In this document: in pieces, positions 1 to 8,346 of the stretch | Position numbering within the stretch: position 1 is the first letter of the stretch | Layout of the letters: each line of letters opens with the position of its first letter | Origin: Caldifarciminota bacterium | Lineage (GTDB): Bacteria; Hydrothermota; UBA3073 | Reading direction: 5' to 3' | NCBI GenBank assembly: GCA_030606335.1 | Contig: JAUWGP010000018.1 | Span: 1-53,371 of the forward strand | Length of the DNA: 53,371 nt | Made by a program: the position numbers and the translations under genes | The notes under the pieces: model-generated | Told to the model about the DNA's origin: nothing | Seen by the model: the letters and a program-made list of their open reading frames with translations, nothing else | Database searches by the model: none

Positions 1-62
1 CCTACGTGACCTCTGTGGTTTGTCATATTCTTTCATATTCTATTTGACACTACCTAATATTG

Positions 63-91
63 ATTATACCATACCAAAGTAATTTTGTCAA
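63..91 (-). promoter_or_regulatory. sigma70-type promoter pointing off the left edge
   Basis: Read on the minus strand there is TTGACA (86-91), a 17-bp spacer and TATAAT (63-68), a perfect match to the consensus. Transcription would start near position 56 and run left out of the window, so the target gene is not visible. The 196 bp left of the nitroreductase gene otherwise hold only AT-rich sequence and one CTCTGTGGTT word at 11-20. Confidence 0.7.
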
Positions 92-196
92 GGAAAAAAA
101 CCTATATTGTAATAACACCTCTGTTGTAATCCCGATAAGCATCCGCATACATTTTATTCAACTTGATATTATAGAGTTTTATAATATATTAGGGAG

Positions 197-706
197 TTAG
201 AATTTTTCATAAGAAAACACAGCATCCTTACTCTTTCTATTTTTTTCTGCTGATAACACAGTAGGATATCCAAGTGGAAGAAGTGCTACAACCTTATATT
301 CATCAGGTATCTGTAATATCTCTTTTACTTTGTCCTGATAAAAGGCACCAATCCAGCATGTACCAAGACCAAGTTCTACAGCCTGTAAGGTCATATGGTC
401 AACGGCTATTGCAAGATCGACTGAGTATGCCGGTATTCCACACCTCATGACGTAAGATGGTTCTGTGGATACTGCAGCAATAACAACTGGTGCTTCTGCA
501 ACGAATTGCTGCCCTGCTGCAGCATCTATGAGTTTCTGTCTTATAATCTTATCTTTAATTACGATAAATTTCCAACTTTGTTTGTTGCGTGCAGATGGTG
601 CCAATCTTGCAGCATCAAGAACAAGTGCAAGTTTTTCATCTTCTACTGGTTTATTCAGATATGAGCGTACACTAAATCTGTTTTTGATAGCATCTCTTAC
701 ATCCAT
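197..706 (-). CDS. nitroreductase family protein (FMN-dependent)
   Basis: A 169-residue protein of the nitroreductase fold, which binds FMN and reduces nitro compounds, quinones or similar acceptors with NAD(P)H. The N-terminal FMN-binding signature is present (NRFSVRSYLNKPVE near residues 9-22, then APSARNKQSW near 36-45). The later GLGTCWIGAF and LLPLGYP segments are also typical of the family. Length fits the short single-domain subgroup. The ATG has an AAGGGG ribosome site six bases upstream. The gene stands alone on the minus strand, about 200 bp after apgM. The natural substrate cannot be told from sequence. Confidence 0.9.
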   Translation of the reverse strand: MDVRDAIKNRFSVRSYLNKPVEDEKLALVLDAARLAPSARNKQSWKFIVIKDKIIRQKLIDAAAGQQFVAEAPVVIAAVSTEPSYVMRCGIPAYSVDLAIAVDHMTLQAVELGLGTCWIGAFYQDKVKEILQIPDEYKVVALLPLGYPTVLSAEKNRKSKDAVFSYEKF

Positions 707-867
707 TTTATACCCCTTATTTATATAATTTTAGGGAATATCCCAAAGTGTTGTGATATTATTAAAACAGCTATATTAAATATCAACAATATTAATTTCA
801 ATTTAAGGATTTATTAGAAATAATTCATTAAACGAAGTAAGTTTTATATCAATCAATTAATTATTCT

Positions 868-902
868 CCCTTCACTTATCCCTCTTCACTCTTCGCTTTA
901 CT
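868..902. repeat. degenerate heptamer array, five pyrimidine-rich units
   Basis: Five consecutive 7-nt units: CCCTTCA, CTTATCC, CTCTTCA, CTCTTCG, CTTTACT. The array abuts the apgM stop codon at 904-906. It lies in the roughly 200-bp spacer between the nitroreductase gene and apgM, which otherwise looks empty. Units share a C-T-start and pyrimidine content but are not identical. It belongs to the set of 7-nt-phase arrays seen in other spacers of this window. Confidence 0.55.
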
Positions 903-903
903 T

Positions 904-2094
904 TTACGCTCCGTATTTCTTTAGTTTCAATCCGTTTGCAAGCATTAATGACATAACATCAAGTGATGGAAACCGTCCAAGTCCTCCCTTTGCACAATTT
1001 CTCTCAGTGAATGTCTTAGAACCATCAGAAATAATGAAGTCAGAATAAAGTAATAAAGGATTTGGATGCCATGAATGTGATTTAAGAATTGCAGGGGTAG
1101 AATGGTCACCTGTAATTACAATAACATCAGGTTCAAGTAAAAGCACCTCTGGCATTATACTATCTACTTCCTCAATAATTCTTACCTTTCCATCAAAATC
1201 TCCATCCTCACCAAGAGAATCTATCTTCTTTATGTGTAAATAAAAGAAGTCAAAATTATTCCAATTTTTTTTCAAAGTATCAAGCTCGTCACGGATTGTT
1301 TGACCACACTCTAAGATGTCCATACCAACCAGTCTTGCGAGTCCTTTATACATTGGATAGGTAGCAATACAGGCTGGTGAAAGCTTAAACCTCTCCTTCA
1401 TTGTGGGTATAGTCGGGTATTTAGCAAAGCCGCGAAGTAAGACCATATTAGCAGGAGTCTTGAGGAGTACCTTAGCACTCTTAATAAATTCTCGAACTAT
1501 CCTTGCAGTCTTTTCTGATTTGTTATTTACTGCCCTGCATTCAATTGGTAGACTACCCACCTTTTGAGGGTCAGTTTCCAATACATCAGGATATAGTTCA
1601 TCTCCTCTGAATAAAACCACGAATCTATGTTCCTTACCAGGGTTAATAATGACATCTACATCCTCTATTTTATTAATATTCTTCTGTAAAATACTACAGA
1701 TTCTTTTATTTTCTTCCGTGGAAATTCTACCTGCCCTTCTATCAACAACCAATCCCCTATCATCCACAGTTGAAAAGTTACCTCTTACTGCAATATCTTT
1801 ATGTGTTACATCCAAACCAACCCCGAGTGCCTCGAGAATACCTCTTCCTATTTCATATTTTATTGGGTCATATCCAAATAGAGCAAGATGTGCAGGTCCA
1901 GAACCAGGAGTTATACCTGAAGCAACAGGGTCAGTTAGACCTAAAACTGATTTTTCTGCAAGTGAGTCAAGGTTTGGTGTCCTCGCTTTCTCTAACTCAG
2001 TCTTGCCATCAAACGGTACTCCTCCTAACCCATCCAGCAGCAACAAAAGAAGTTTCCTGCTGTTTTTAACCGAAAGTTTATCAATTAATTCCAT
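904..2094 (-). CDS. apgM: 2,3-bisphosphoglycerate-independent phosphoglycerate mutase, ApgM type
   Basis: Interconverts 3- and 2-phosphoglycerate in glycolysis and gluconeogenesis without a bisphosphoglycerate cofactor. It is a metalloenzyme of the alkaline phosphatase superfamily, of the type first recognised in archaea. Seen: LLLDGLGG metal-binding start, ARTPNLDSLA, the nucleophile region GITPGSGPAHLALFGYDP, and the C-terminal ITGDHSTPA metal site with a later SWHPNPLL. The 396-residue length is normal. I start at the second ATG (MELIDK) because a GGAG lies nine bases before it; the ATG five codons earlier overlaps that GGAG. It lies 51 bp after glyS in the same direction and may share its transcript. 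Confidence 0.93.
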   Translation of the reverse strand: MELIDKLSVKNSRKLLLLLLDGLGGVPFDGKTELEKARTPNLDSLAEKSVLGLTDPVASGITPGSGPAHLALFGYDPIKYEIGRGILEALGVGLDVTHKDIAVRGNFSTVDDRGLVVDRRAGRISTEENKRICSILQKNINKIEDVDVIINPGKEHRFVVLFRGDELYPDVLETDPQKVGSLPIECRAVNNKSEKTARIVREFIKSAKVLLKTPANMVLLRGFAKYPTIPTMKERFKLSPACIATYPMYKGLARLVGMDILECGQTIRDELDTLKKNWNNFDFFYLHIKKIDSLGEDGDFDGKVRIIEEVDSIMPEVLLLEPDVIVITGDHSTPAILKSHSWHPNPLLLYSDFIISDGSKTFTERNCAKGGLGRFPSLDVMSLMLANGLKLKKYGA

Positions 2095-2145
2095 GGTGAT
2101 GCACTCCATTTATAACTAAATTAATTGTTCTTTTATACCAATTAA

Positions 2146-4176
2146 TTAATGTAAGTTCTTGAAATCTGCTATTCTTTCAAAAAGGCTTGAGGTGTGATAT
2201 AAGAGAGATAGTCTATTAGCCTTTATATGCTTATCTGGGGACATAATCAGAACAGCATCAAACAATTTATTTATATAGGATGTTAAACCCAGTAATAAAG
2301 TAATTGAATCACTGAATCTCTTTTTGCTAATACTTTTATCTAACAAAACCTCTGTCTTAATAATCTCTGAATATAGCTTTTTCTCCTCAGTTTCTACTAG
2401 ATACTCTTCATTTACTTTAGGTTTTATTCCATCTATACCCTTTAAGATATTATTAATTCTTTTAGCAGCAAAAATGATTTCCTGAATGTCGCCTGCACCC
2501 ACAATAGCATCTGCAATCATTTTCATTATTAATATATTATCTGTTTCATGAACAGCCATAACTACATCATTTTTAACTCCTTTATCGAGCATATATTGTT
2601 TGTACCTTTGAATAACAAAATTAATAATATTACTGCTATACTTTCTATTATAAAGTTTGAAATCTTTTCTAATAACTTCATGTAATGGAATAGATATTGA
2701 CTTCTCGATAATTATCCTCACTATACCATTTGCATTCCTTTTCATAGCTCTTGGGTCCTTCGAGGATGAAGGAATACCTGAGACTAAATATCCACCGACA
2801 AGAGAATCTATCTTATCCGCAAGAGAAAGTAGTATTCCCTCATTTGTGTGTGGCAGACAATCGTCAGGATATTTAGGAAGATATTGCTCTCTTATTGCAT
2901 TTACAACTTTATTATCCTCTCCCTGTCTTGATGCATATTCTGCTCCAATAATACCTTCAAGTTTCGTAAATTCCTTCCCGTCCTTAATCATATTTGTTGT
3001 TAGATCTGTTTTGGAAAGGAGTGCTGCTCTTTTCAAGGTTTTAGAATCAACACCGCTTATCCAACTTGTGCAGAATAAAGAAAGTTGAGTTAGTCTTCTT
3101 GTTTTATCGTAGAGGGTTCCCAATTTTATATCATAAAGCATTTTCTTTAAATCTTCGAGTCTTTTGGATAATAGGAGTTTCATATCCTCTTGCAGATAAA
3201 ACTCTGCGTCCTCTAATCTTGCATTAAGTACCCGTTCATTTCCCTTTCTTATTATATCCTTATCACCATCAGGATTGTTTGCAACTGAGATGAAATAATT
3301 GGTCTCTTTCCCAGCCTTCTGTGTCCAGAAATACCTCTGATGTCCTTTGAGCGCAGCTCTAATAATGTCCTGTGGTAGAGAAAGGTATGACTTGTCAAAC
3401 TGCCCAATGACGGCAATAGGTGATTCTACCATATTTGTAACCTCTTTAAGTAGTTCATTATCAATAAGCCATTCAATGTTATGTTTCTTCACAGCCACCT
3501 TTATCTGCCTTTCTATTTCTTTCATCCTTTTGGACGGATCAGGGATTATACGTCTGGATTCCATTATATTCTCGTAGTTAGAAGGTTTATCAATGGTTAT
3601 ACATTTCTCACTTCTGAGACCCATCGATATCCTATCCGAAATAACACCTGCAATTTTAAACCTTACTATATGTTTACCAAAAAGACAAATAATCCACCTT
3701 ATAGGACGAGCAAACCTCACTCTAGTGGATTCCCATCGCATACTTCTTGGGAACTCGATACTCTTGATAATAGATGGAATAATGTTTTCGAGGATCTCCC
3801 TGGTATTACATCCTTTCTCTATCTTTTCTATAGCAATAACCTCTTTCCCCCCTTTTTGAATTACTTTCACATCAGTTGGCTGCATATTATGTGCCCTGAC
3901 AAATCCTATTAGGGGTGGAGCAGGGTTTCCATCTTTAAATGATACCTCTTTTGGCGGACCAGTAATCATATTTACTATGTCTTCTGCTTTTGGTGAAACC
4001 TCTTCTATGAAAACAGAAAGTCTTCTTGGGGTATAAAAACTCTTTATGTTTCCAAGATGTATAAGATTATCCCTGAGACAGTTTGATAGTAATCTTGTCA
4101 AACTGTTAATAGCAGGTTCAAGATATGGTGCAGGAATTTCTTCTGTGCCTATTTCAAGTAAAAAGTTCTTATTCAT
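2146..4176 (-). CDS. glyS: glycyl-tRNA synthetase beta subunit
   Basis: Beta subunit of the alpha2-beta2 bacterial glycyl-tRNA synthetase; it carries the tRNA-recognition region and assists glycylation by the alpha subunit. The N-terminus FLLEIGTEEIPAPYLEPA is diagnostic, followed by GPPKEV, the RSMRWE region, the HD-like central part (GIIGAEYASRQGE) and the LADKIDSLVGGY and PSSSKDPRAMKR motifs. With the start at MNKNFLLEI it is 676 residues, the usual size. This start overlaps the end of glyQ by 8 bp, which implies translational coupling; a longer ORF begins 12 codons upstream inside glyQ but adds non-conserved residues. Confidence 0.96.
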   Translation of the reverse strand: MNKNFLLEIGTEEIPAPYLEPAINSLTRLLSNCLRDNLIHLGNIKSFYTPRRLSVFIEEVSPKAEDIVNMITGPPKEVSFKDGNPAPPLIGFVRAHNMQPTDVKVIQKGGKEVIAIEKIEKGCNTREILENIIPSIIKSIEFPRSMRWESTRVRFARPIRWIICLFGKHIVRFKIAGVISDRISMGLRSEKCITIDKPSNYENIMESRRIIPDPSKRMKEIERQIKVAVKKHNIEWLIDNELLKEVTNMVESPIAVIGQFDKSYLSLPQDIIRAALKGHQRYFWTQKAGKETNYFISVANNPDGDKDIIRKGNERVLNARLEDAEFYLQEDMKLLLSKRLEDLKKMLYDIKLGTLYDKTRRLTQLSLFCTSWISGVDSKTLKRAALLSKTDLTTNMIKDGKEFTKLEGIIGAEYASRQGEDNKVVNAIREQYLPKYPDDCLPHTNEGILLSLADKIDSLVGGYLVSGIPSSSKDPRAMKRNANGIVRIIIEKSISIPLHEVIRKDFKLYNRKYSSNIINFVIQRYKQYMLDKGVKNDVVMAVHETDNILIMKMIADAIVGAGDIQEIIFAAKRINNILKGIDGIKPKVNEEYLVETEEKKLYSEIIKTEVLLDKSISKKRFSDSITLLLGLTSYINKLFDAVLIMSPDKHIKANRLSLLYHTSSLFERIADFKNLH

Positions 4177-5014
4177 CTTTTTTCTTTGTGAGCCTCTTCC
4201 CCACTTCTTCACATAATTTTCTTATTCGTGATATTAGATTCTTCCTCTCATCAGGAGAAAGTGCTCTTCGTGTGTCAAGAATATTCAATATATGTGAACA
4301 CTTAATACAATAGTCGTATGCTGGGTAATAAAGATTTAAACCAATAAGTCTTTTAGCTTCATTTTCATACCTGTTGAAGTCCATACGAAAAATATCGATA
4401 TTTGCTTCCTCAAAGTTGAACTTTGAGAACTGATATTCTCTTTCCTTAAAAATATCACCATACTTAACATCACTACTCCAATCGATATCGTATATTGAGT
4501 CCTTTCCCTGAAGCAACATACAGATTCTTTCAAGTCCATAGGTAATTTCTACTGGAATAATCTCAAGTTCAACCCCTGTCATCTTTTGAAAATAGGTAAA
4601 CTGTGTTATTTCCATCCCATCTAACCATACTTCCCATCCAAGTCCATATGCCCCAAGAGTTTCTTGTTCCCAATCATCTTCAACAAACCTTATGTCATGG
4701 AACTTTACATCAATACCAAGATTCATAAGGGATGAGATATAGAGTTTTTGTATGTTAGAGGGAGATGGTTTGATTATTACCTGATATTGAAAAAATGACT
4801 GTAAGCGGTTGGGATTATCACCATATCTTCCATCCTTTGGTCTTTTAGATGTCTCAATATATGCTACTTTAAAGGGTTGCTTTCCAAAGACATAAAATAT
4901 TGTGAGAGGATTGAAGGTGCCTGCACCAACATCACCAGGATATGGAACACCCATAAAACATCCTTGCTTGTCCCAGAATTTTTCAAGACTCATTATGATT
5001 TCTTGAAATAACAT
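4169..5014 (-). CDS. glyQ: glycyl-tRNA synthetase alpha subunit
   Basis: Catalytic alpha subunit that activates glycine. Very well conserved: FQEIIMSLEKFWDKQGC at the start, DVGAGTFNPLT, SKRPKDGRYGDNPNRLQ, QVIIKPSPSNIQ, DIRFVEDDWEQETLGAYGLG, GMEITQFTYFQ and EITYGLERI. It is 281 residues and full length, and the first gene of glyQ-glyS. No clear Shine-Dalgarno sequence precedes the ATG. The 5' flank instead carries a three-unit 10-nt repeat. A tRNA-Gly(CCC), one possible substrate, is encoded at 22.7 kb. Confidence 0.96.
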   Translation of the reverse strand: MLFQEIIMSLEKFWDKQGCFMGVPYPGDVGAGTFNPLTIFYVFGKQPFKVAYIETSKRPKDGRYGDNPNRLQSFFQYQVIIKPSPSNIQKLYISSLMNLGIDVKFHDIRFVEDDWEQETLGAYGLGWEVWLDGMEITQFTYFQKMTGVELEIIPVEITYGLERICMLLQGKDSIYDIDWSSDVKYGDIFKEREYQFSKFNFEEANIDIFRMDFNRYENEAKRLIGLNLYYPAYDYCIKCSHILNILDTRRALSPDERKNLISRIRKLCEEVGKRLTKKKDE

Positions 5015-5027
5015 TTTAATAATAGGA

Positions 5028-5057
5028 CGCAGATTAACGCAGAAATTCGCAGATACC
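5028..5057. repeat. three-unit 10-nt direct repeat in the glyQ leader
   Basis: Units begin CGCAGATTAA, CGCAGAAATT, CGCAGATACC at 5028, 5038 and 5048, in exact 10-nt phase. The array sits 14 bp upstream of the glyQ start codon, so it would be in the 5' untranslated region or across the promoter. Confidence 0.6.
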
Positions 5058-5155
5058 CTATAATTTTAAACGTTGTCCAAAAGTGTTGTTATGACCAACA
5101 AGATGGCAACTGTCATTGCAAGTATCTACGCATTTGGCAAGCTTATCTACTCAAT

Positions 5156-5252
5156 CTGTCATTGCGAGCGAATGGAATGAGTGCGGCAATCTCATATGTG
5201 ATATAATTCAGCAAAAAGCGATTGCTTCATCCTTACGGATTCGCAATGACAG
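5156..5252. repeat. palindromic GTCATTGCGAG element, copy A
   Basis: A 97-bp element bounded by perfect 12-bp inverted ends CTGTCATTGCGA and TCGCAATGACAG. The interior contains GGCAATCTCATATGTG and AAGCGATTGCTTCATCC, which recur in the copy at 24452-24580. A partial left end also occurs at 5111. No protein is encoded; a short ORF across it is incidental. It looks like a non-autonomous, MITE-like dispersed repeat. It fills most of the 333-bp spacer between glyQ and the DUF2007 gene. Confidence 0.75.
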
Positions 5253-5347
5253 AAAAGACCCGTATCACGTAACTTTGGGACATTCCCAAAAATTATAAAA
5301 AATCAATATAAATCTTTGTCAAAAAAGTAGATTATGAATAATCTCCG

Positions 5348-5575
5348 TTAACTATCCGAATTGTTAAATACAGAAAGCAGTTGCCTTGCCTCTTCCTCGT
5401 CTTCCTTCCTCACGAGCAATTTTATCCCCCTTGCAAAGGTAAGGTGTGGACCTAATCCTCCATAATCGTCTCTCTTTATGAAAACCTCTATTCCGCTGGA
5501 TTTAATAAAAGAAAAGGCGAGTTCTGCATCAGTCTCATTAAAGTAGGTTTCAAGTATAATCAGGTCATTTTTCAT
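5348..5575 (-). CDS. DUF2007-type small protein
   Basis: 75 residues, resembling the DUF2007 'putative signal transducing protein' family: an ILETYFNETDAELAFSFIKSSGIEVFI segment, a DDYGGLGP turn, GIKLLVRKEDEEEARQLL, then a short tail. This is a PII-like small alpha/beta fold with a poorly known role. It ends a run of minus-strand genes that starts at htrA. No ribosome site stronger than a weak purine run is seen. Confidence 0.75.
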   Translation of the reverse strand: MKNDLIILETYFNETDAELAFSFIKSSGIEVFIKRDDYGGLGPHLTFARGIKLLVRKEDEEEARQLLSVFNNSDS

Positions 5576-5609
5576 AAATTAAATTTCTAAGAAATTGGAC
5601 GTAGATAAA

Positions 5610-6266
5610 CTACTGCGATATATGTTCTATCCTTTCTTTTATCACTGGCAGTATAGGAGAATCTGGATAATATATACTAATTCTTTCATAAATGTCCATT
5701 GCCTCATTATGCATTTTTATAACCTCGTATAAAAAAAACGCCTTTTTCAGAAGATATGGAGCAAAAAGATCATTTGGTCTAAGGTCTACAGCATCCAATA
5801 GAACTTGGATTGCTAAAGCTATATCATTTTTCGCTTCATATACCATTGATAACAATATTGCAGCATAGCTATAGGTAGACGAATCCACTGCAATACCCTC
5901 TCTTATAAATTCTGTCGCCTTTTTATTATTCCCCCTTGCGATTTCGAGTTCAGCATCCACATAGAATTCAAGTGACTCATTCTCAAGCTCTTTGATAATT
6001 AAAGTTCTCAAGAGTGCATCATTTGTGTATTTGGAAGATGCTAGCAATTTACTGTATTGAGTAATAGCAGATTCGAAATCCTTTTCGAAAAAATTTACCT
6101 CGCCCAAAAAGAACGATTCATCTTCTAGTCCACTGCAATTCTCCTTCAACTTTGCAATATCACCCTTTTTTAGTAATTGCTCTGCCTGAGATGTTTGATT
6201 AAGAAGCAGTAGTATAATTATAGAGAGAACCATAGCTAATACAAGAAAATATTTACGAAAATCCAA
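5610..6266 (-). CDS. membrane-anchored TPR-repeat protein
   Basis: 218 residues. The N-terminus has two positive charges and a hydrophobic stretch (about residues 6-22), either an uncleaved anchor or a signal peptide. The remainder is helical tetratricopeptide-like repeats (FFLGEVNFFEKDFESAITQYSKLL; YAAILLSMVYEAKNDIALAIQVLLDAVDLRPND; AMDIYERISIYYPDSP). It probably acts as a periplasm-facing scaffold. The gene follows ndk by 6 bp and belongs to the same operon. No precise function can be assigned. Confidence 0.75.
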   Translation of the reverse strand: MDFRKYFLVLAMVLSIIILLLLNQTSQAEQLLKKGDIAKLKENCSGLEDESFFLGEVNFFEKDFESAITQYSKLLASSKYTNDALLRTLIIKELENESLEFYVDAELEIARGNNKKATEFIREGIAVDSSTYSYAAILLSMVYEAKNDIALAIQVLLDAVDLRPNDLFAPYLLKKAFFLYEVIKMHNEAMDIYERISIYYPDSPILPVIKERIEHISQ

Positions 6267-6272
6267 TAATAC

Positions 6273-6689
6273 TTAAGTTATAGTATAGGAAGGAAATAAA
6301 ACGGATACCTCTCTTATAAAAGATTCTTTTGAATCGCTGGCATGAACTGCATTTCTTGATTTATTTGTACCATAAAGTGCCCTTATTGTTCCTGGTTCAG
6401 ACTCTTTTGGGTTTGTTTTTCCTATAGCTCCTCGTAAGTGCTTGATAGCGTTTTCTCTCTCCAAAATTAATGCAATTATGGGTCCCTCCAGTATAAATAA
6501 AACTAATGGTTCAAAGAAATCTCTGTATCTGTGAACATCATAGAGATTTTCTGCTTCTTTTCTGGTAAGTTTTTTTAGGGTCATTTTTATTATTTTGAAT
6601 CCGCCTTCCTCAATTTTTGTAATAATTTTTCCAACGAGTTTCTCCTTATATGCATCAGGCTTTATTATAAACAGGGTTTGTTCTATCAT
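6273..6689 (-). CDS. ndk: nucleoside diphosphate kinase
   Basis: Transfers the gamma phosphate of ATP to nucleoside diphosphates through a phosphohistidine. Seen: QTLFIIKPDAYKE start, the catalytic histidine in RNAVHASDS (normally NAVHGSDS), and the GTIRALYG segment before it. At 138 residues it is of normal length. The usual Y-K-E-H...PFF loop is altered to YDVHRYRDFFEPL. Its ATG overlaps the stop of the upstream LytM-like gene by 4 bp (ATGA), so the two are translationally coupled. Confidence 0.94.
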   Translation of the reverse strand: MIEQTLFIIKPDAYKEKLVGKIITKIEEGGFKIIKMTLKKLTRKEAENLYDVHRYRDFFEPLVLFILEGPIIALILERENAIKHLRGAIGKTNPKESEPGTIRALYGTNKSRNAVHASDSKESFIREVSVLFPSYTIT

Positions 6690-7510
6690 ATAACCTCTAT
6701 GCTTTCAAGAATATAAATTAATGGATTAGTAGGCTTATTATCCTTCCATATCTCATAATGTAATCTCGGTCCTTCAGTTTTACCTGTTTTTCCCACAAGA
6801 CCTATTACGTCTCTTCTCTCAACTATTCTTCCTTTTTTTGTCTTGATGATGGATAAATGAGAATAGCGACTAACGATTCCCATTTTGTGAACTATCTCTA
6901 CTGTATAACCCTCATGTCTTTTCCAACCAGCAAATCTCACGGTTCCATTTGCTGTTGCATAGACCTTTTCACCTATTTCTGCAAGCATATCTATACCCTG
7001 ACAAAATCTCTTTTCACCTGTGAATGGATCATCTGTATATCCAAAGTGTCTTATAACCCTTCCCTGGGTAGGAGCTATTGATGGTATGCAAAATAGAATT
7101 TCTGTATCTGGTTCTAATGCATCAAATATTCTATTCTGTAAAACTCTTTGCTTTCCAATTTCTTTAAGTAATTTATCTGGTTCTCGGTGTGTCAAACCAG
7201 TTACATTATAGAAAATATCTGTCTTAAAATTACTAACCTTCAAAATACTTTTTACTTTGCGTTCATTTTCTTCGACCATTTTTTCTACATAGTTGTAATC
7301 CTCGATCATCTTTTCCAGTGCTGGAGCCAGGGAATCAACCTCCCTTTCTAGTGAGATAACTTCGTTTGTTGCATTATTAAAATTACATACTTTATATAGA
7401 AAAACAGGTAGAAATATTATTATAGCAATAAGAATTAGTAAAATTATATTAATCTTGACATGCTTAATATTTGAAAGACTATGCGGAACTATTGTTATAT
7501 GTATATTCAT
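6686..7510 (-). CDS. M23/LytM-fold envelope protein with degenerate active site
   Basis: 274 residues: an N-terminal membrane anchor (about 22-41), a coiled coil (about 50-90) and a C-terminal LytM (peptidase M23) domain from about 150. The fold is clear (GIDMLAEIGEKVYATANGTVRFAG, SRYSHLSI, GLVGKTGKTEG). Two of the metal/catalytic histidines are replaced: the first motif reads CQGID instead of HxGxD, and the last reads PRLHYE instead of PHLHFE. Such proteins (compare EnvC and NlpD) usually activate cell-wall amidases rather than cut peptidoglycan. It sits between the sigma factor (9 bp upstream) and ndk (4-bp overlap). Confidence 0.88.
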   Translation of the reverse strand: MNIHITIVPHSLSNIKHVKINIILLILIAIIIFLPVFLYKVCNFNNATNEVISLEREVDSLAPALEKMIEDYNYVEKMVEENERKVKSILKVSNFKTDIFYNVTGLTHREPDKLLKEIGKQRVLQNRIFDALEPDTEILFCIPSIAPTQGRVIRHFGYTDDPFTGEKRFCQGIDMLAEIGEKVYATANGTVRFAGWKRHEGYTVEIVHKMGIVSRYSHLSIIKTKKGRIVERRDVIGLVGKTGKTEGPRLHYEIWKDNKPTNPLIYILESIEVI

Positions 7511-7519
7511 CTTATGTTC

Positions 7520-8311
7520 TTACCTATATACTCCCCAGCTTTTTCTAAGGACCTTTATTGCATCATCCTTTAACTGCCTGACACGTTCACGAGAAATATT
7601 AAACTCTTTCCCTATTTCTTCAAGGGTGTATGGTCTACCATCTTTTAAGCCAAAATAAAGATTAATGATTTTCCTTTTTTTATCTGAGAGCTGACTGAGA
7701 ACGTCCCTTACTTCTATGGATGTAGCATTCCTATCTTTTTTTCCAATAGTATTGCCAAGTGTTACGTTTTGAAGACCTGAAATTTCCATATCAAGGGAAT
7801 AATCCTTCTCAGCTGATTCTAAAGCAATTCTAACCCTCTTTTCCTTCATATCAAGTGCATCTGCAATCTCCTTTATGCTTGGTTCACAACCCTTACTTCT
7901 ATACATCTCAAATTCTTTTCTCTTTACCCTTGAAGACTCGGATATTTTACTAATTGGGTACCTGACAAGTCTTGCCTGTTCGGAAAGGGATTTCTGAATT
8001 TTCTGTTTTACCCAGAATACGGCATATGTTAGAAAACGCACCCTGTGTTTGAGTTTGTAATTTCGTAAAGCCTCCATGAGACCTACATTACCTTCACTTA
8101 TAATATCAGCAAAAGGCTGTCCTCTACCCCTGTATAAAGAAGCAACCTTGACAACGAATTTTAAATTTGATAGAATGACCTGTTCGAAAGCCTCTCTTTC
8201 ATTGTTTTTTGCTCTGGTGATTAGTATCCTCTCTTCCTTAGCAGAAAGAGTAGGTATCATATGAATATCTCTTATATAGAGAGTAATGGTATCTTCAGTG
8301 GGGTCATCCAT
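7520..8311 (-). CDS. RNA polymerase sigma factor, sigma70 family
   Basis: 263 residues with region 1.2 (ITLYIRDIHMIPTLSAKEER), region 2 (NLKFVVKVASLYRGRGQPFADIISEGNVGLMEA, RFLTYAVFWVKQKI), region 3 and region 4 with the -35-binding helix-turn-helix (TLEEIGKEFNISRERVRQLKDDAIKVLR). It lacks the long region 1.1 and non-conserved insert of RpoD, so it is a compact group 2 or short primary-type factor. The usual LVRIPVH stretch reads LVRYPISK. Placement after htrA and before an envelope protein would suit a role in envelope or general stress, but that is inference. Confidence 0.93.
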   Translation of the reverse strand: MDDPTEDTITLYIRDIHMIPTLSAKEERILITRAKNNEREAFEQVILSNLKFVVKVASLYRGRGQPFADIISEGNVGLMEALRNYKLKHRVRFLTYAVFWVKQKIQKSLSEQARLVRYPISKISESSRVKRKEFEMYRSKGCEPSIKEIADALDMKEKRVRIALESAEKDYSLDMEISGLQNVTLGNTIGKKDRNATSIEVRDVLSQLSDKKRKIINLYFGLKDGRPYTLEEIGKEFNISRERVRQLKDDAIKVLRKSWGVYR

Positions 8312-8346
8312 GCCTGTTTTGTTGATGAAAAATTACAATTTAATAA

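Noticed and set aside
1649-2119. 156-residue plus-strand ORF antisense to apgM
   Set aside because: apgM is conserved along its whole length; the antisense frame is Ser/Pro-rich low complexity without a ribosome site.
4336-4539. 67-residue minus-strand ORF inside glyQ
   Set aside because: It is in another frame of the highly conserved glyQ gene.
5015-5100. T-box or glycine riboswitch before glyQ
   Set aside because: Leader is short, and no T-box TGGNACCGCG word or glycine aptamer core is visible; only the 10-nt repeat is seen.
5116-5298. 60-residue plus-strand ORF
   Set aside because: It runs through the palindromic GTCATTGCGAG element and has no coding character.
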